Assembly: GCA_045576355.1 (NCBI GenBank)
Contig: JAZNGG010000020.1
Coordinates: forward strand, 38,815-102,814
DNA length: 64,000 nucleotides
From: Liminaster sp045576355
GTDB lineage: Bacteria; Bacteroidota; Bacteroidia; Bacteroidales; UBA3663
Direction: 5' to 3'
Shown here one piece after another: positions 53,994 through 63,812 of this stretch. Below the pieces are notes generated by a model that saw only the letters and a program-made list of their open reading frames with translations, was not told where the DNA came from and searched no databases. Each line of letters opens with the position of its first letter. Within the stretch, counting starts at the first letter, position 1. The position numbers and the translations under genes were made by a program.

Positions 53994-55292
53994 TCAATCC
54001 AAATAGTCTGTAGTCTCCTCTCCGATGATCAGACGGAGGGTATTGCGGAGGATGGCATCCTGCTCAAAGAGACTATGCACTGGGGTTTCATCCGGAGCAT
54101 GCATCGGACTCTTAAAGTAGAAGGAAAGCCACTTCTGATTGCCCTTAAAGCCACAACGCTGAGCCAAATCCATCAGTAAAACAAGGTCCAAGAGCAAAGG
54201 TGCTGCCAAGATGGAATCCTTACAGAGGAAGTCCACTTTGATCTGCATCGGGTAACCCATCCATCCGAAGATATCAATATTATCCCATCCCTCCTTGTCA
54301 TCATTGCGTGGAGGATAATAGTTGATGCGCACTTTATGATAGACATCTCCATAGAGATCCGGATATTTCTGCGGTTCGAGGATCGAGTCTATCACAGAGA
54401 GTTTGGAGACCTCTTTAGTCTTGAACGACTGCGGATCATCCAGCACCTCGCCATCACGATTGCCCAGAATATTAGTAGAGAACCATCCACGCAAGCCCAG
54501 CATACGAGTATGGAAAGCCGGTGCCAAAACGGTCTTCATCATGGTCTGACCGGTCTTGTAGTCCTTGCCTGCAATCGGAACATTCATCTTGTCTGCCAAC
54601 TCCCAAATGGCTGGGAAATCGACGGTCAATGCCGGTGCGCCATTGATAAAAGGCACTCCCTCAGACAAGGCTGCATAAGCATAGCACATGGATGGAGAGA
54701 TCGTAGCTGCATCAGCCTTCATGGCAGCCTCAAAGGCTGCGAGAGTCTTGTGAGCCTCACCTTCTGCCATATAAGCCTCTGTACTGGCTGCCCAGATTAC
54801 CACCAAACGCGAACAATGATTGGCCTGCTTAAAGTCGCGAATATCCTGACGCAACTGCTCAGCCAATTCCCATTTGGTAGCTCCCTCCTTGACCCATGTT
54901 CCGTTGAGACGAGTCACAAAACGAGGATCAAAGCATGCCTTCATCGGACGGATCCCTTTAGCCTCTTCAGCCACAAGGGCAATATCCTTATCACATAAGA
55001 CCTGTGCATGCATGGCTCCCTCATAGACAGAATCGGGAAAAATATCCCAACCGCCAAAAACAAGATCATCCATCGAAGATAGTGGCACAATGTCCTTAAT
55101 AAGGGACTCCTGCTGATGTGGTTTCTTGCCACACTTCAAATAAGACATCTGGGTTACAGAACCAATCGGTTTGGCCAATCCTTTTCGGGCAGCTAACGTA
55201 CCAATAATAAATGTAGTCGATACTGCACCACTAAGACCTACTACGAGAATCCCTAATTTTCCTTCGGCTTTCTCTACATGAATCTTTTCCAT
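53994..55292 (-). CDS. ino1: myo-Inositol-1-phosphate synthase
   Basis: It converts glucose 6-phosphate to inositol 3-phosphate using NAD. The 432-residue protein shows the Rossmann start GILVVGLSGAVSTTFIIGT, then GWDIFPDSVYE, WAASTEAYM, INGAPALTVDFPA, the catalytic-region motif AGKDYKTGQTMMK, and FSTNILGNRDG with NYYPPRNDDKEGWDNIDIFGW. In Bacteroidales the product feeds inositol-containing sphingolipids and phosphatidylinositol. The enzymes that use it are not adjacent. A minus-strand TAACTTTG at 55321-55328 is a likely -7 box. Confidence 0.95.
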   Translation of the reverse strand: MEKIHVEKAEGKLGILVVGLSGAVSTTFIIGTLAARKGLAKPIGSVTQMSYLKCGKKPHQQESLIKDIVPLSSMDDLVFGGWDIFPDSVYEGAMHAQVLCDKDIALVAEEAKGIRPMKACFDPRFVTRLNGTWVKEGATKWELAEQLRQDIRDFKQANHCSRLVVIWAASTEAYMAEGEAHKTLAAFEAAMKADAATISPSMCYAYAALSEGVPFINGAPALTVDFPAIWELADKMNVPIAGKDYKTGQTMMKTVLAPAFHTRMLGLRGWFSTNILGNRDGEVLDDPQSFKTKEVSKLSVIDSILEPQKYPDLYGDVYHKVRINYYPPRNDDKEGWDNIDIFGWMGYPMQIKVDFLCKDSILAAPLLLDLVLLMDLAQRCGFKGNQKWLSFYFKSPMHAPDETPVHSLFEQDAILRNTLRLIIGEETTDYLD

Positions 55293-55559
55293 AAAAATGC
55301 TTTCTTAGTAATATTTTCTGCAAAGTTAGTTTATTTTTGTAAACTTCAGATACTATTTTGACAGTTTTCGTTTTTTCTTGTGATATTATAATAACTTTTT
55401 ACTCAATTTTGTTTATTCAAAAAACATATTTAAGTTTACATTTGCCCCGAAAGTTTCGGACTTTCACTTACTATAATAACGTGTTGCGTACCTTATAACA
55501 AACATTTTGATACATCTTTTGTTTTTCTGATAACACTTTGTCTCTAACAATTATCACAA
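55293..55559. promoter_or_regulatory. Divergent promoter region, ino1 / sigma factor
   Basis: The minus-strand -7 box TAACTTTG (55321-55328) serves ino1. The plus-strand TACATTTG (55437-55444) probably serves the sigma gene, giving a leader of about 110 nt. Neither has a good -33 element, so both may use extra factors or the sigma factor itself. Confidence 0.45.
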
Positions 55560-56087
55560 ATGTCTTCTATGACTACCGTTAGAAACTCCGAAAACGATTT
55601 TTGTACGAAATTGATTTCATTGCAAGAGAATCTCAAAAACTTTGCATTCATGCTTACTTCCGATCAAGAAGAGGCATTAGATCTCCTACAAGAAACCACA
55701 CTAAAGGCGCTAGACAACCGCAGCAAGTATGTGGAGAACGTCAATTTCAAAGGATGGATTTTCACCATCATGCGTAACATCTTCATCAACAATTATCGTC
55801 GACAAGCTAGGAACCAGACGATAATCGACCAAACAGAAGATCTTTACCACTTAAATCTACCCCAAGAATCCGGCTTTGACACGCCGGACGGAACGATTTC
55901 AGTAAAAGAGATCGCACAAACCATCAATCATTTTGCTGACGAGTACCGTATCCCGTTTTCGATGCACATCGCAGGATACAAGTACAATGAGATCGCAGAG
56001 AGACTCGACCTTCCGTTAGGAACGATCAAAAGTCGAATATTCTTTGCCAGACAAAAGTTACAAGAAATATTAAAAGACTATAAGTAA
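55560..56087 (+). CDS. ECF-type RNA polymerase sigma factor
   Basis: A 175-residue sigma-70 family protein. Region 2 includes DLLQETTLKALDNRSKYVENVNFKGWIFTI with the conserved aromatic core for promoter melting. Region 4 has a helix-turn-helix (YNEIAERLDLPLGTIKSRIFFARQKL). No anti-sigma gene follows. The start could be at 55560 or at the second ATG at 55569. This matches Bacteroidetes 'RNA polymerase sigma factor' proteins of the RpoE/SigW class. The regulon cannot be told from the sequence; the gene stands divergent from ino1. Confidence 0.93.
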   Translation: MSSMTTVRNSENDFCTKLISLQENLKNFAFMLTSDQEEALDLLQETTLKALDNRSKYVENVNFKGWIFTIMRNIFINNYRRQARNQTIIDQTEDLYHLNLPQESGFDTPDGTISVKEIAQTINHFADEYRIPFSMHIAGYKYNEIAERLDLPLGTIKSRIFFARQKLQEILKDYK

Positions 56088-56411
56088 CTTTTAAGTCGGC
56101 ATTTTAAAGAGGTGACAGATAAACTCCGGGCTCCACATTTAGGGTTTATTAAGAAGAGACAAAGTGTTATACCCTAACGAGATCTCAATTATCTTCCCTC
56201 ACAACATCCTTTCCGGTGTCAGTTTCCCTCCGATAGACACCATGAGCCTTGCGGGATCAGCACGATGTTGCACCCTCAAATCATGAACGTTATCCTGGGA
56301 CTCCACCGGGAAGGATGACGAACATTAAAATCGGGCTTTTCCTTCCCCAAAACCCAACCCTAATAAAGTCTATACCCAAACATTATTATAAAACACAAAA
56401 AACAAACAGTT
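56088..56411. other. Intergenic region before bcp
   Basis: 324 bp without a supported gene. A GGTGTC/GACACC pair (about 56215-56241) could form a hairpin. No consensus promoter was found for bcp, and a short frame at 56249 looks spurious. Confidence 0.4.
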
Positions 56412-56858
56412 ATGATCAAAGTCGGCGACAAAATGCCTCACTTCGAGGTGATCGATCAAGATGGCAAAACCATTACCTCCGAAAGCCTTATCGGCAAAAA
56501 GACCATCATCTATTTCTACCCTAAAGACAACACACCGGGATGCACAGCAGAGGCATGCAACCTGCGAGACAATTACGATCGTCTCATCGGGCAAGGCTAT
56601 CAAGTAATCGGAGTCAGCAAAGACTCTGCCGCATCACACAAGAAGTTTATCGAGAAAAATGCCCTCCCCTTTACCTTGCTTTCAGACACCTCCACCAAGA
56701 TGCTTCAAGACTTCGGAGCATGGGGAGAAAAGGTCTTTTGTGGCAAAGTTTCCACCGGCACACTGCGCCGCACATTCATCTTCGACGAAGCAGGCATTTG
56801 CACCGAAGTGATAGAGAAAGTAGATACTAAAAATCATGCGGATCAGATCTTGAAGTGA
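56412..56858 (+). CDS. bcp: Thioredoxin-dependent peroxiredoxin Bcp
   Basis: A 148-residue AhpC/TSA family peroxidase that reduces hydrogen peroxide and organic peroxides. The peroxidatic Cys44 is in PKDNTPGCTAEAC and the resolving Cys49 follows five residues later, the signature of the atypical two-cysteine Bcp group. LRDNYDRL and the C-terminal GTLRRTFIFDEAG are also typical. It stands alone behind the sigma factor gene. Confidence 0.95.
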   Translation: MIKVGDKMPHFEVIDQDGKTITSESLIGKKTIIYFYPKDNTPGCTAEACNLRDNYDRLIGQGYQVIGVSKDSAASHKKFIEKNALPFTLLSDTSTKMLQDFGAWGEKVFCGKVSTGTLRRTFIFDEAGICTEVIEKVDTKNHADQILK

Positions 56859-56899
56859 TCCTCCGGCCCATCATAATGCAGACTGCCGGAGGAGAGATC
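56857..56899. terminator. GC-rich hairpin at the bcp/tolC convergence
   Basis: GATC-CTCCGGC (56857-56867) can pair with GCCGGAG...GATC (56885-56899) with a bulge. It overlaps the bcp stop codon and lies between the two convergent genes. There is no T-run, so its strength is uncertain. Confidence 0.45.
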
Positions 56900-56920
56900 A
56901 GCCTAATATCTCAAAAATAG

Positions 56921-58189
56921 TCATTGCCCGACGGCTTGCAGATATTCAGCCTTGCTTATCTCATATTTGGAGTAAGCATCAGCATACTTGTCTCTGCACT
57001 CCTGATAGAGCTGCTGTGCCTCCAGCAGGTCACTCATGCCGCAAGTCCCGGCTTTGTAGTATTGCTCGTTCAGACGGAGATTCTCCTCCGATTGCTCGAT
57101 GCTTTTTAGGGCAATGAGAGCCTGCTGATAAGCGTTGCTCAAGTCGTTTTGCGCTTGCTGCATCCTTATCATCAGTAGCTCACAGCCATTATCAAACTCG
57201 GAGACGGCATTCTGATGCCGGAGGGTGGAAGTTCGGAGACAGAAAGGAGCCTTCCAAGAAACAGGAATTGATACATTCAGCATGCCGACGAATGAGTTTT
57301 GGGAAGGTCCCATAAAATCATTATACAGATACCCACCTTGCAGGGCCACCTTAGGTAAAAATTGACCTATATTCAAACGTTTTTCCAGTTTGGATGCATT
57401 TACAGCTTTGCTCAATAGTTGATACTCAACGGTCGTTTCTAGACGTTCGCTGTGGTTAACGTAGAGATGTTCCGGAGCACGAAGTTCTGTACTGACTGCT
57501 GTCTGTACTTCGAAACCGTTCATATCGGCTCCGATATATTGAGCCAACAACATTTTGCAGATAGCGATATTGTTCTGTATGTCTATCACTGCACTTTTTG
57601 TTTCGTTCTTGCGAAGTTCTACTTGCAGCAAATCATTTCGGTTTTTGATGCCTGCATCCACCGCTGCTATGACGTCGCTGCATATCTTTTCAAGCAATAC
57701 TGATACGAGTTGTAGTGTCTTCAACTTTTCATTTAGTACCACGATGTTCCAATAATATTGGTCCACGGAGAGTGTTACCTCGTTCTGGGTTTGACGGAGT
57801 TGCAGTTCACTGAGTTCCACTCCTAACTTAGCCAACTTATTACCATGATAAATCTGTCCACCGGCAAAGATGGGCATGGATACTATGGCTCCGGCAAACA
57901 TCCCTTTATCCAGCAGTTTCATGGGTTGATCTCCCATAGGCATCTGAACAAGCCCATCATCGGCTTTCATGGCTCCTCCTGTTAGAGAGATGGAAGGGAA
58001 AAAGTTTGTTACGGCTTCCCGTTTTTCTTGTTTGGCCATCTGCGTCTTGTTGGTTGCCACTTTTATTTTAGAGTTCTGTTCCAATGCCAATTGTCGGCAT
58101 TCCTGCAGTGAGTATTGATGTTGGGCTTTCATCGACGACTGAAGAGCCAATGCAACTAAGCAAATATATATTCTTTTTTTCATGTTCAT
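56921..58189 (-). CDS. TolC-family outer membrane efflux protein
   Basis: A 422-residue TolC-family protein with a signal peptide (IYICLVALALQSSMKA). It has the characteristic repeated helices: residues QYSLQECRQLALEQNSKI near the start and the repeat LLEAQQLYQECRDKYADAYSKY near the end. It would form the outer-membrane exit duct of the pump. Its start overlaps the stop of the RND gene by one base, so translation is coupled. Confidence 0.93.
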   Translation of the reverse strand: MNMKKRIYICLVALALQSSMKAQHQYSLQECRQLALEQNSKIKVATNKTQMAKQEKREAVTNFFPSISLTGGAMKADDGLVQMPMGDQPMKLLDKGMFAGAIVSMPIFAGGQIYHGNKLAKLGVELSELQLRQTQNEVTLSVDQYYWNIVVLNEKLKTLQLVSVLLEKICSDVIAAVDAGIKNRNDLLQVELRKNETKSAVIDIQNNIAICKMLLAQYIGADMNGFEVQTAVSTELRAPEHLYVNHSERLETTVEYQLLSKAVNASKLEKRLNIGQFLPKVALQGGYLYNDFMGPSQNSFVGMLNVSIPVSWKAPFCLRTSTLRHQNAVSEFDNGCELLMIRMQQAQNDLSNAYQQALIALKSIEQSEENLRLNEQYYKAGTCGMSDLLEAQQLYQECRDKYADAYSKYEISKAEYLQAVGQ

Positions 58190-61100
58190 TATCTTTTAAT
58201 AGTTTGAGAAATCGAAATTTGATGTTTCTTTTCATCGTCTTTCTTTTCGTATAGTTTCCAGTAAATCACAGGCAGCATGGTTACCACCAGAATCAACGAG
58301 CCAATACCACCGGCAAAAATACTCACACCTACCGGCATCCAGAAGCTGGTAGCTGCCACAATCATAGGAACCACCCCTACAGCAGTAGTAGCTGTGGTCA
58401 GGAAAATAGGCACCATGCGTCGGCGACCGGCATCGAAAGCTGCATCGCGGGCCGACCAGCCTCCCTTACGGAGTCCTTCTGCATGTTCGAAGATGAGGAT
58501 TTCATTACGCATAATCATACCCATCAATGTGATGATTCCAAACATAGCTGTTACGCCCACAGGGCAACCTGCAATCCATAAACCGATGAGCATACCCGGG
58601 AAGGCAAATGCAATGGCCACAATACTTACGATGGTAAGTTTGTAGGTGCGGAAATTGAATAGTAGGAAGAAGAAGATTATCACGATGGCTATCAATAACG
58701 ATGTGGAAATGGTTCCTGAGGTCTCGGCATCGTCTTCTGGTTCGCCGCCCACCTCAAAGCGTACGCCCTCAGGGATATCAATCTTGGTTTCAATCAATTC
58801 CCTGAAATCGGTTTGCAAACCGTTGGAATAGACACCGAATCGAGGCTCCAGATTAACGGTAATGCAGCGAACTCCGTTGCGATGCATAATGCGCGTTTCA
58901 CCCCAAGCGGGCTCGGCACTACCAACGTGGCGCAGAGGAACGGATGCGTTGCCCGCCGAGAGATAGATATCATTTATCTCCTCGTAATTTAACTCCTCGT
59001 TGCGAGCATCTTTCAGAATCAAGGGCACTTGATAGTCTCCCTCCCAAATCTGACCTACCTGCATCTCTCCTGTATTAAGCGTCAGTTCCAACTCGGCAAG
59101 AGTGCGGTTGATACCCAGTTGCGATGTCGTAACAGGGTCTAACTCTACCTCAATATAGGGACGAGGATCATCCCAATCTGTCTTAACATTCATTACACGG
59201 CTATCCTGACGCATCAACTGCATCACATCGTTGGCCACACGGTGTAGCGAATCGATGTTTTCGCCATAAAAGCGGAACTCAAACGGAGTGAAAATCTGAT
59301 AATCCAACTGCTTGAACTTCACGAAACCATTAGGGAAGCTATCGCTCATTGGTTCAAACTTCTGCAATACCTCCTCGGTGGCTTTGGTAGAAGTGGTATT
59401 TACAATAAGCTGTGCATAGTGTCGTCCTCCTGCCTTGGGGGCGTATGCTGTGTGGAAACGAGGCGACGATGTACCCACAAATGAGGTAACACTCACCACT
59501 CGCTCATCCGCACGCAACAAAGTTGTTACCGAGTCGGCAATCGCCTTGGTTTCGGCAAGGCCTTTACCTTCGGGCAGGGTAATCTCAACGGCAAATTGGT
59601 TTCTGTCTGCTACGGGCAACATTCGTATCTTAATGTTAGGTGCTGCAAGGATAAATGTCAGTGCCACCGACAACACTCCTATTGTTATGCACTTCCACGG
59701 ATGGCGGAATGTCCACGCCAAGACACGATTATAGGTCTCCTGCACATAGTCAGTAATAGACTTCTTGTTGTGATTCTTTTCATAAGCCTCTTCTGTAATA
59801 TCTCCCACTCGACTCGTTGGCTTTGAGACATCAACGTGCTTATTTCTGGTTATCTTGCGTTTTTTAATGAACACAGCCTCCCAAATGGGCAGTACCACAA
59901 CAGCCAATATCAGCGATACCGCCAAATTGACAGCAAGTGTCCACGGCATATAAAAGGTCAACTCATTAATCATTCCTGTGGTTACAAAAATCATAGGAAA
60001 GAATATGGCACACAAACAAATGGTTGCAAGAGCCATCGGCATGAAATATTGTTCAACCGACATGCAGGCTGCATGCCATCGGCACATCCCCTTATTAAGG
60101 TATTCCAAATAACCATCCAAAATAACAATCGCGTTATCCACCACCATACCTAACACCACAATAAGACCTGCCAACGTAACCGTATTAAGCGGAATACCGC
60201 ACAGGTACATCACACCGACCGAACAGAAAGTCGAAAGAGGAACAATAGCACCTGCCACCAGCGCCGTACGCCACGGGAAGAGAATCAACATTACAAGGAT
60301 AATGATAATCATCGACTCGATGAGATTTCGCAAAAAATCCTTGACCGAGCGGTCAACAACCTCACTTTGGTCGGTGATACGCTGTATGGTAACATCGTCG
60401 GGAAGTGATGTGGCGATATAATCATCAATTATCGCTTGTACATCCTCACCATACTGTACGATATTATTACCTTCCAACATTTCCACCGAAAGAATAACAC
60501 AAGGGTGAGAGTTAAATTCAATATAGGACCCCGATTTGTCAAACTCGCGCTTTACCTCTGCAACATCCTTCACGCGTACCACATCGCTACCATTGCTGAA
60601 GATAACTGTATTTTCGATCTCCTGCTCACTATTGGTCATCGGTTTGATATGAATAGGAGTGTTTTTCTGCCAATTAGTAATACTACCTGACATGGTAGTC
60701 AGACCAGCATTGTTAAGTGCTTGAATCAATTGAATCTGTCCAATGCCATAAGCCGTTAGACGCTCGCGATTAACATAAATGCTGATTTGCTCAATTGTCT
60801 CGCCATACACCGTAACATTATCAATATTTTCTAACCGGCGTAGTTCGTCGGCCAAGTCATCAGCATACTCTTTCAGTTCGCGATATGAACGATGCTCGCT
60901 ATCCATTGTAATAAGAGTAGCACTCGTGGCGCCGAAATCATTATTTACGGCAATGGCCATCACACCCTGCGGAAGTTCGCTCTTAAAGGCATTCAGACCA
61001 TGACGAATTTTGGACCACACTTCATCCATATTATCCACCTCATCATGCAATTCGACCATAATGGTACACATTCCATTCGATGCTGTTGAAGTTGTTTTTC

Positions 61101-61350
61101 GACGTTTTACCTCCTCATATGTAAACAAGTAACGTTCCAGCGGACGTGCCACCTGCATCTCCACCTCCTCGGCAGTAGCTCCGGGATAGACCGCAACGAC
61201 AACACCCTGTCGAATCGTAAAATCGGGGAACTCTGCCTTAGGCATCTTGTCCAAACCGATAAATCCCAACACAAATACGACTCCAACCAACAAAAAGGTC
61301 AGTCGGTAGTTGTGCATCAACCACGCGACCCAATTCTGTTTCTTTTTCAT
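58189..61350 (-). CDS. RND efflux transporter, inner membrane pump
   Basis: A 1053-residue AcrB-type permease with twelve membrane helices and two large periplasmic loops. The N-terminal motif PKAEFPDFTIRQGVVVAVYPG resembles other RND members. In helix 4 the usual Asp-Asp relay pair is Asp-Asn here (LGMVVDNAIVILDGY), a variant found in a Bacteroidetes-rich branch. The C-terminal half repeats the fold (ITLMGMIMRNEILIFEHAEG). Substrates cannot be predicted. It overlaps both flanking genes by one base. Confidence 0.93.
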   Translation of the reverse strand: MKKKQNWVAWLMHNYRLTFLLVGVVFVLGFIGLDKMPKAEFPDFTIRQGVVVAVYPGATAEEVEMQVARPLERYLFTYEEVKRRKTTSTASNGMCTIMVELHDEVDNMDEVWSKIRHGLNAFKSELPQGVMAIAVNNDFGATSATLITMDSEHRSYRELKEYADDLADELRRLENIDNVTVYGETIEQISIYVNRERLTAYGIGQIQLIQALNNAGLTTMSGSITNWQKNTPIHIKPMTNSEQEIENTVIFSNGSDVVRVKDVAEVKREFDKSGSYIEFNSHPCVILSVEMLEGNNIVQYGEDVQAIIDDYIATSLPDDVTIQRITDQSEVVDRSVKDFLRNLIESMIIIILVMLILFPWRTALVAGAIVPLSTFCSVGVMYLCGIPLNTVTLAGLIVVLGMVVDNAIVILDGYLEYLNKGMCRWHAACMSVEQYFMPMALATICLCAIFFPMIFVTTGMINELTFYMPWTLAVNLAVSLILAVVVLPIWEAVFIKKRKITRNKHVDVSKPTSRVGDITEEAYEKNHNKKSITDYVQETYNRVLAWTFRHPWKCITIGVLSVALTFILAAPNIKIRMLPVADRNQFAVEITLPEGKGLAETKAIADSVTTLLRADERVVSVTSFVGTSSPRFHTAYAPKAGGRHYAQLIVNTTSTKATEEVLQKFEPMSDSFPNGFVKFKQLDYQIFTPFEFRFYGENIDSLHRVANDVMQLMRQDSRVMNVKTDWDDPRPYIEVELDPVTTSQLGINRTLAELELTLNTGEMQVGQIWEGDYQVPLILKDARNEELNYEEINDIYLSAGNASVPLRHVGSAEPAWGETRIMHRNGVRCITVNLEPRFGVYSNGLQTDFRELIETKIDIPEGVRFEVGGEPEDDAETSGTISTSLLIAIVIIFFFLLFNFRTYKLTIVSIVAIAFAFPGMLIGLWIAGCPVGVTAMFGIITLMGMIMRNEILIFEHAEGLRKGGWSARDAAFDAGRRRMVPIFLTTATTAVGVVPMIVAATSFWMPVGVSIFAGGIGSLILVVTMLPVIYWKLYEKKDDEKKHQISISQTIKR

Positions 61351-62375
61351 CAGATTACCTCCATTCCTTCACTAAGTTTCTGATAACCTTCGGTGATGAC
61401 CACATCGCCTTCATGCAATCCGGACAAGACAATGATTCTATTGCCTATGGCATCGCCTGTAGTTATTGTAGCTCGATGCGCTTTACCTCCCTTGTTGATC
61501 CAAACAAAGTATTTTCCGTTTGCATTCTTGCGAACTGATGTAATGGGTACAGAGATAACTTCCCGCTGTGCGGCATGATGTATTTGGACATGAGCCACCA
61601 TACCCGGTAAGAGTTGACGTTTGCTGTTCTTTACATTAACTTTGATATCGTAAGTATGTGTGGTGTTGTTGGCATCAATACATTTCTCTATTTTTTCGCC
61701 TTCAAAAGTATAACCGACAAGTGCATCCAGTGTAACCTTTGATATAGAAGCTGATGTTATGCCTGCAATTTCTTTTTCAGGAATTCTTGCACGTACCTTT
61801 ACGTTGTTGATGACGAGAACCTTCGCGACAGGAAGTGCAGGCAATACCACTTCGCCTACATTCATTACTCCTTTACCAATGATTCCGTTTTCCGGTGCAA
61901 AGATACTGCAATCGGCCAATGACTTCTTGGCCATTTCGAGAGATGCTTCTGCTTGTTGCACCTTACTTTGCACTTCCACCCACTCCATTTCCGGGAGCGA
62001 ATTATTGTCATGCAATTGTTTTAGACGTTTATAAGTATCATTGGCTTGTTCCATTTGAGCTTTTGCAGCTACAAGCATATTCTGTGCCTGGGTTTTGTCG
62101 ATTTCAGCGATAAGCTGCCCTTTCCGGACTGTTTGTCCTTCGCTGACACAAACCTTGCTGATAGTTCCACTCCCGGTAAAACCTACGGATATGGCAGATT
62201 CTTCTTCCACAATACCGATATAACTCTTTGTGTCTATATCCGAAGATAGATGGACAATCTCACTTTGCACTCTCAGCGGTGCTACATTTTTCGATTTTTC
62301 TTCCTGATTTCCACATCCTGCAGATAGTATTATCGTAGCTGCGGCAATCCATGTTAAAAGTACATTCTTTTTCAT
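61350..62375 (-). CDS. RND efflux periplasmic adaptor lipoprotein
   Basis: The membrane-fusion (adaptor) subunit, about 341 residues from the preferred start. A lipoprotein signal (KNVLLTWIAAATIILSAGC) ends in a lipobox. A coiled-coil hairpin (residues ~95-165) and the lipoyl-like pieces (GTISKVCVSEGQTVRKGQLI and the later VGEVVLPALPVAKVLVI) are clear. An ATG at 62396 would add seven residues, but the -7 box at 62398-62405 would place transcription start at or after it. The start at 62375 is therefore preferred. It is the first gene of the efflux operon. Confidence 0.9.
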   Translation of the reverse strand: MKKNVLLTWIAAATIILSAGCGNQEEKSKNVAPLRVQSEIVHLSSDIDTKSYIGIVEEESAISVGFTGSGTISKVCVSEGQTVRKGQLIAEIDKTQAQNMLVAAKAQMEQANDTYKRLKQLHDNNSLPEMEWVEVQSKVQQAEASLEMAKKSLADCSIFAPENGIIGKGVMNVGEVVLPALPVAKVLVINNVKVRARIPEKEIAGITSASISKVTLDALVGYTFEGEKIEKCIDANNTTHTYDIKVNVKNSKRQLLPGMVAHVQIHHAAQREVISVPITSVRKNANGKYFVWINKGGKAHRATITTGDAIGNRIIVLSGLHEGDVVITEGYQKLSEGMEVI

Positions 62376-62397
62376 TCGTTTTTTGTTTTTGGACATG

Positions 62398-62405
62398 CAA
62401 AATTA
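62398..62405 (-). promoter_or_regulatory. -7 box of the efflux operon
   Basis: TAATTTTG on the minus strand fits TAnnTTTG. The -33 region is poor, as might be expected of a promoter that needs an activator such as the divergent AraC-type protein. Confidence 0.45.
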
Positions 62406-62524
62406 GAAAGCCTTCTCCGATTGTTCGTGTTCTTTTTACGCGGCATAATTATCTATTATTCTTTATAGGGAGAATCAGAACATTTAAAACGAATATAAAG
62501 AAACACAGAATGGATTATAATGGC

Positions 62525-62532
62525 TACCTTTG
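62525..62532 (+). promoter_or_regulatory. -7 box of the AraC-type regulator
   Basis: TACCTTTG matches the consensus, 30 nt before the start codon. The -33 element is weak. It shares a 165-bp region with the efflux promoter, where the regulator probably binds. Confidence 0.45.
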
Positions 62533-62561
62533 TAACATCTAAACACAATTAGGTTTTATCA

Positions 62562-63464
62562 ATGAGAGCTATAAACATTAAAGAAATCGGATTTGACAAG
62601 ATACCCGACGGGATAGATTTTGACTATATAGACAATGATGTAATTCTTTATTCTGATGTCAAGGAATTGCCCTTTACGGATGATGTCTTAAAACCCAATA
62701 TGGTTACTATTGCGATATGTTTGAAAGGGAAAATGCAATTGTACATCAATGCCGAACGTTTTCTGTTAGAACAAAACGATATTTTAGTTTGTCTTCCGAA
62801 TACATATGTTAAGAATGTATTGTTGAGTCCGGATCTCGAATGTAATATATTGTGTCTTTCAGTAAATGTCGTTACAGATTTTATCCCTGAAAATAAATTA
62901 TGGGATAAAATAAATATGCTATCTGTTAATCCAATTATCCATATTGAGAATGAAAATTTACATATTTTTGAATTATACCTTGAAGTTTTGAGAACAAAAC
63001 TTCAGTCACCAACATCAAGATATAAAAAAGAAATATTATATTCCATCATAAGTACTTGTTTATTTGAGTTACTAGATAATATAAGCATAGAAGAGCCTGT
63101 AAAAAAAGAGTTCAGTAGAAAAGAAATCCTATTCAAAAACTTTATAAAATTACTCTTAGAGCAAGAGATAAAACCTAGAGGCCTAATATGGTACTCTAAC
63201 AAATTATTTGTTTCGCCTAAACATCTATCAATTGTGTGTAAAGACGTAAGTGGAAAAACGGCATTTGCATGGATTAATGAATATGTTGTTAACGACATAA
63301 AACATTTGCTTTTAAATTCAGACCTGTCTATAAAAGAAATTGCTGATTTTTACAATTTCCCCAATTACTCTTTTTTTGGAAAATTCATTAAAAAACACAC
63401 CGGGTACTCCCCGGGTAAATATCGAAAAATTCTTATCAATGACAAAAATACATCTGAAATTTAA
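62562..63464 (+). CDS. AraC-family transcriptional regulator
   Basis: A 300-residue protein. The N-terminal ~170 residues form a cupin-like sensing domain (MVTIAICLKGKMQLYINAERFLLEQNDILV). The C-terminal ~110 residues carry two helix-turn-helix motifs: WYSNKLFVSPKHLSIVCKDVSG and LSIKEIADFYNFPNYSFFGKF, ending in HTGYSPGKYRK, the AraC signature. It is divergent from the efflux operon and most likely controls it. The gene is clearly richer in AT than the efflux genes. Confidence 0.93.
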   Translation: MRAINIKEIGFDKIPDGIDFDYIDNDVILYSDVKELPFTDDVLKPNMVTIAICLKGKMQLYINAERFLLEQNDILVCLPNTYVKNVLLSPDLECNILCLSVNVVTDFIPENKLWDKINMLSVNPIIHIENENLHIFELYLEVLRTKLQSPTSRYKKEILYSIISTCLFELLDNISIEEPVKKEFSRKEILFKNFIKLLLEQEIKPRGLIWYSNKLFVSPKHLSIVCKDVSGKTAFAWINEYVVNDIKHLLLNSDLSIKEIADFYNFPNYSFFGKFIKKHTGYSPGKYRKILINDKNTSEI

Positions 63465-63518
63465 GTTTAGAAGTATTTGCTATAATTATCATTGAGAATT
63501 GAAACAATCTTTACTTTA

Positions 63519-63578
63519 AAATAGCTGATATTCAGCAAAATTTCTGTTTTTAACTTTTGCTGAATATCGGCTATTTTC
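63519..63578 (+). terminator. Long hairpin terminator after the regulator gene
   Basis: Arms 63519-63540 and 63555-63576 pair over 22 bp with one wobble (AATAGCTGATATTCAGC paired with its complement) and run into T residues. It can act on both strands. Confidence 0.75.
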
Positions 63579-63812
63579 TGTCAATCACTGGCAAATCTAT
63601 AGGACGAATAACAACATTCATAATACCCAAATATAGGTATCCTAACTACTCATAATCCGACAAACACATCATTATCACTCTGCCCCCAATCGACACATGG
63701 CTATCGAAGTAACGCATCGGGCTGTATAAAACCACAACAGTCGACACACTCGTCTCCACATCCTTTGGGATGCCGGATAATGTCAGTGAAGCCGTCCTAT
63801 TGGGTTTTATTA
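63579..63812. other. Intergenic region near the right edge
   Basis: No supported gene. A minus-strand open frame (63646-63963) runs through the inverted repeat described at 63813-63989 and lacks recognisable domains. Confidence 0.35.
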
